DNA of 5,608 nt, from positions 1-5,608 of the forward strand of contig JASICF010000330.1 in assembly GCA_030044775.1 (NCBI GenBank). The letters are read 5' to 3'. The stretch is from Candidatus Sulfotelmatobacter sp. (lineage in GTDB: Bacteria > Acidobacteriota > Terriglobia > Terriglobales > Acidobacteriaceae). Shown here in pieces: positions 5,358 through 5,608 of the stretch. The notes below the pieces were generated by a model that saw nothing but the letters and a program-made list of their open reading frames with translations, was not told the DNA's origin and did not search any database. Numbering within the stretch: the stretch's first letter is position 1; each line of letters opens with the position of its first letter. A program made the translations under genes and the position numbers.

Positions 5358-5608
5358 AGATGTGGGCGGGGCGGTTCCGGCAGGGGCTGAATCCGGAATT
5401 CGAACGCTGGCAGCGGTCCTTTGAATTCGACCGGCGACTGCTGAAGTATGAACTTCAGGCGAGCGCGGCCCACGCAAAGGTTCTCAAGAACATAGGAATA
5501 TTGTCAGCGGCTGAGCTCATCAGCGTTCTCGAAGGCTTGCAGCAGATCGATTCTCTGAGTCTACCTCGTGACGATGAAGCCGAAGACGTGCATCATTTTG
5601 TCGAAAAA
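5354..5608 (+). CDS. argH: Argininosuccinate lyase ArgH, N-terminal part only
   Basis: Cleaves argininosuccinate to arginine and fumarate, the last step of the pathway, as a cytosolic homotetramer of the fumarase/aspartase superfamily. Only 85 of roughly 460 residues lie in the window; the frame is open at the right edge. The beginning is diagnostic: MWAGRF (3-8) matches the family's LWGGRF, SFEFDRRLLKYELQASAAHAK (22-42) matches the conserved first helices ending in (S/G)xAHxxML, and EDVHHFVE (77-84) matches the EDIHxxIE block. The ATG at 5354 overlaps the argG stop as ATGA. GGAGGT at 5342-5347, 6 nt upstream, supports it over the second ATG at codon 3. The conserved fumarase-superfamily signature and catalytic Ser lie beyond the window and cannot be checked. 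Confidence 0.93.
   Translation, partial: MKMWAGRFRQGLNPEFERWQRSFEFDRRLLKYELQASAAHAKVLKNIGILSAAELISVLEGLQQIDSLSLPRDDEAEDVHHFVEK

Noticed and set aside
1..5608. CRISPR array, insertion sequence, tRNA or rRNA gene, phage or defence genes
   Set aside because: No repeat-spacer pattern, transposase, terminal inverted repeats, tRNA cloverleaf or defence-type domain was seen. The window is filled by core metabolic genes.

Overview
The window holds an arginine biosynthesis operon read left to right (argR-argC-argB-argF-argG-argH, the last cut off by the window edge). A divergent, left-edge-truncated gene for a glycerol facilitator of the aquaporin family precedes it. The gene order, the ArgB sequence style (KIGG start, GTEV-type C-terminus, GFVGEI and YYNVNADEMAA stretches), the moderately GC-rich coding sequence and an ArgR-type repressor leading the cluster suggest a bacterium of the Acidobacteriota. 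This placement rests on remembered family resemblance and is not proven here.

Layout. 1-639 (minus): GlpF-like channel, 213 N-terminal residues, both NPA motifs present, C-terminus off the window. 640-841: divergent intergenic region. It carries a consensus-like promoter (TTGACA, 16 bp, TAAGAT) facing the arg genes, followed at once by two adjoining ARG-box-like operators that run up to the argR start codon. 842-1285: argR. 1285-2349: argC. 2346-3131: argB. 3128-4159: argF. 4152-5357: argG. 5354-5608: first 85 codons of argH.

Function. ArgB phosphorylates N-acetylglutamate and ArgC reduces the product to the semialdehyde. ArgF carbamoylates ornithine to citrulline, ArgG joins citrulline to aspartate, and ArgH cleaves argininosuccinate to arginine and fumarate. 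The aminotransferase (argD) and the steps that add or remove the acetyl group (argA, argJ or argE) are not in the window, so the pathway must be completed elsewhere. All five gene junctions overlap (1, 4, 4, 8 and 4 nt), with Shine-Dalgarno sequences inside the preceding genes, so the six genes look like one translationally coupled unit. ArgR probably controls the whole operon, including its own gene, through the operator at 804-841.

Nothing here amounts to a previously undescribed system. The points most worth a second look are the argR leader (operator, six-codon upstream ORF and start codon interlocked, with no visible Shine-Dalgarno), the absence of argD from its usual place, and the N-terminal extension of ArgF.
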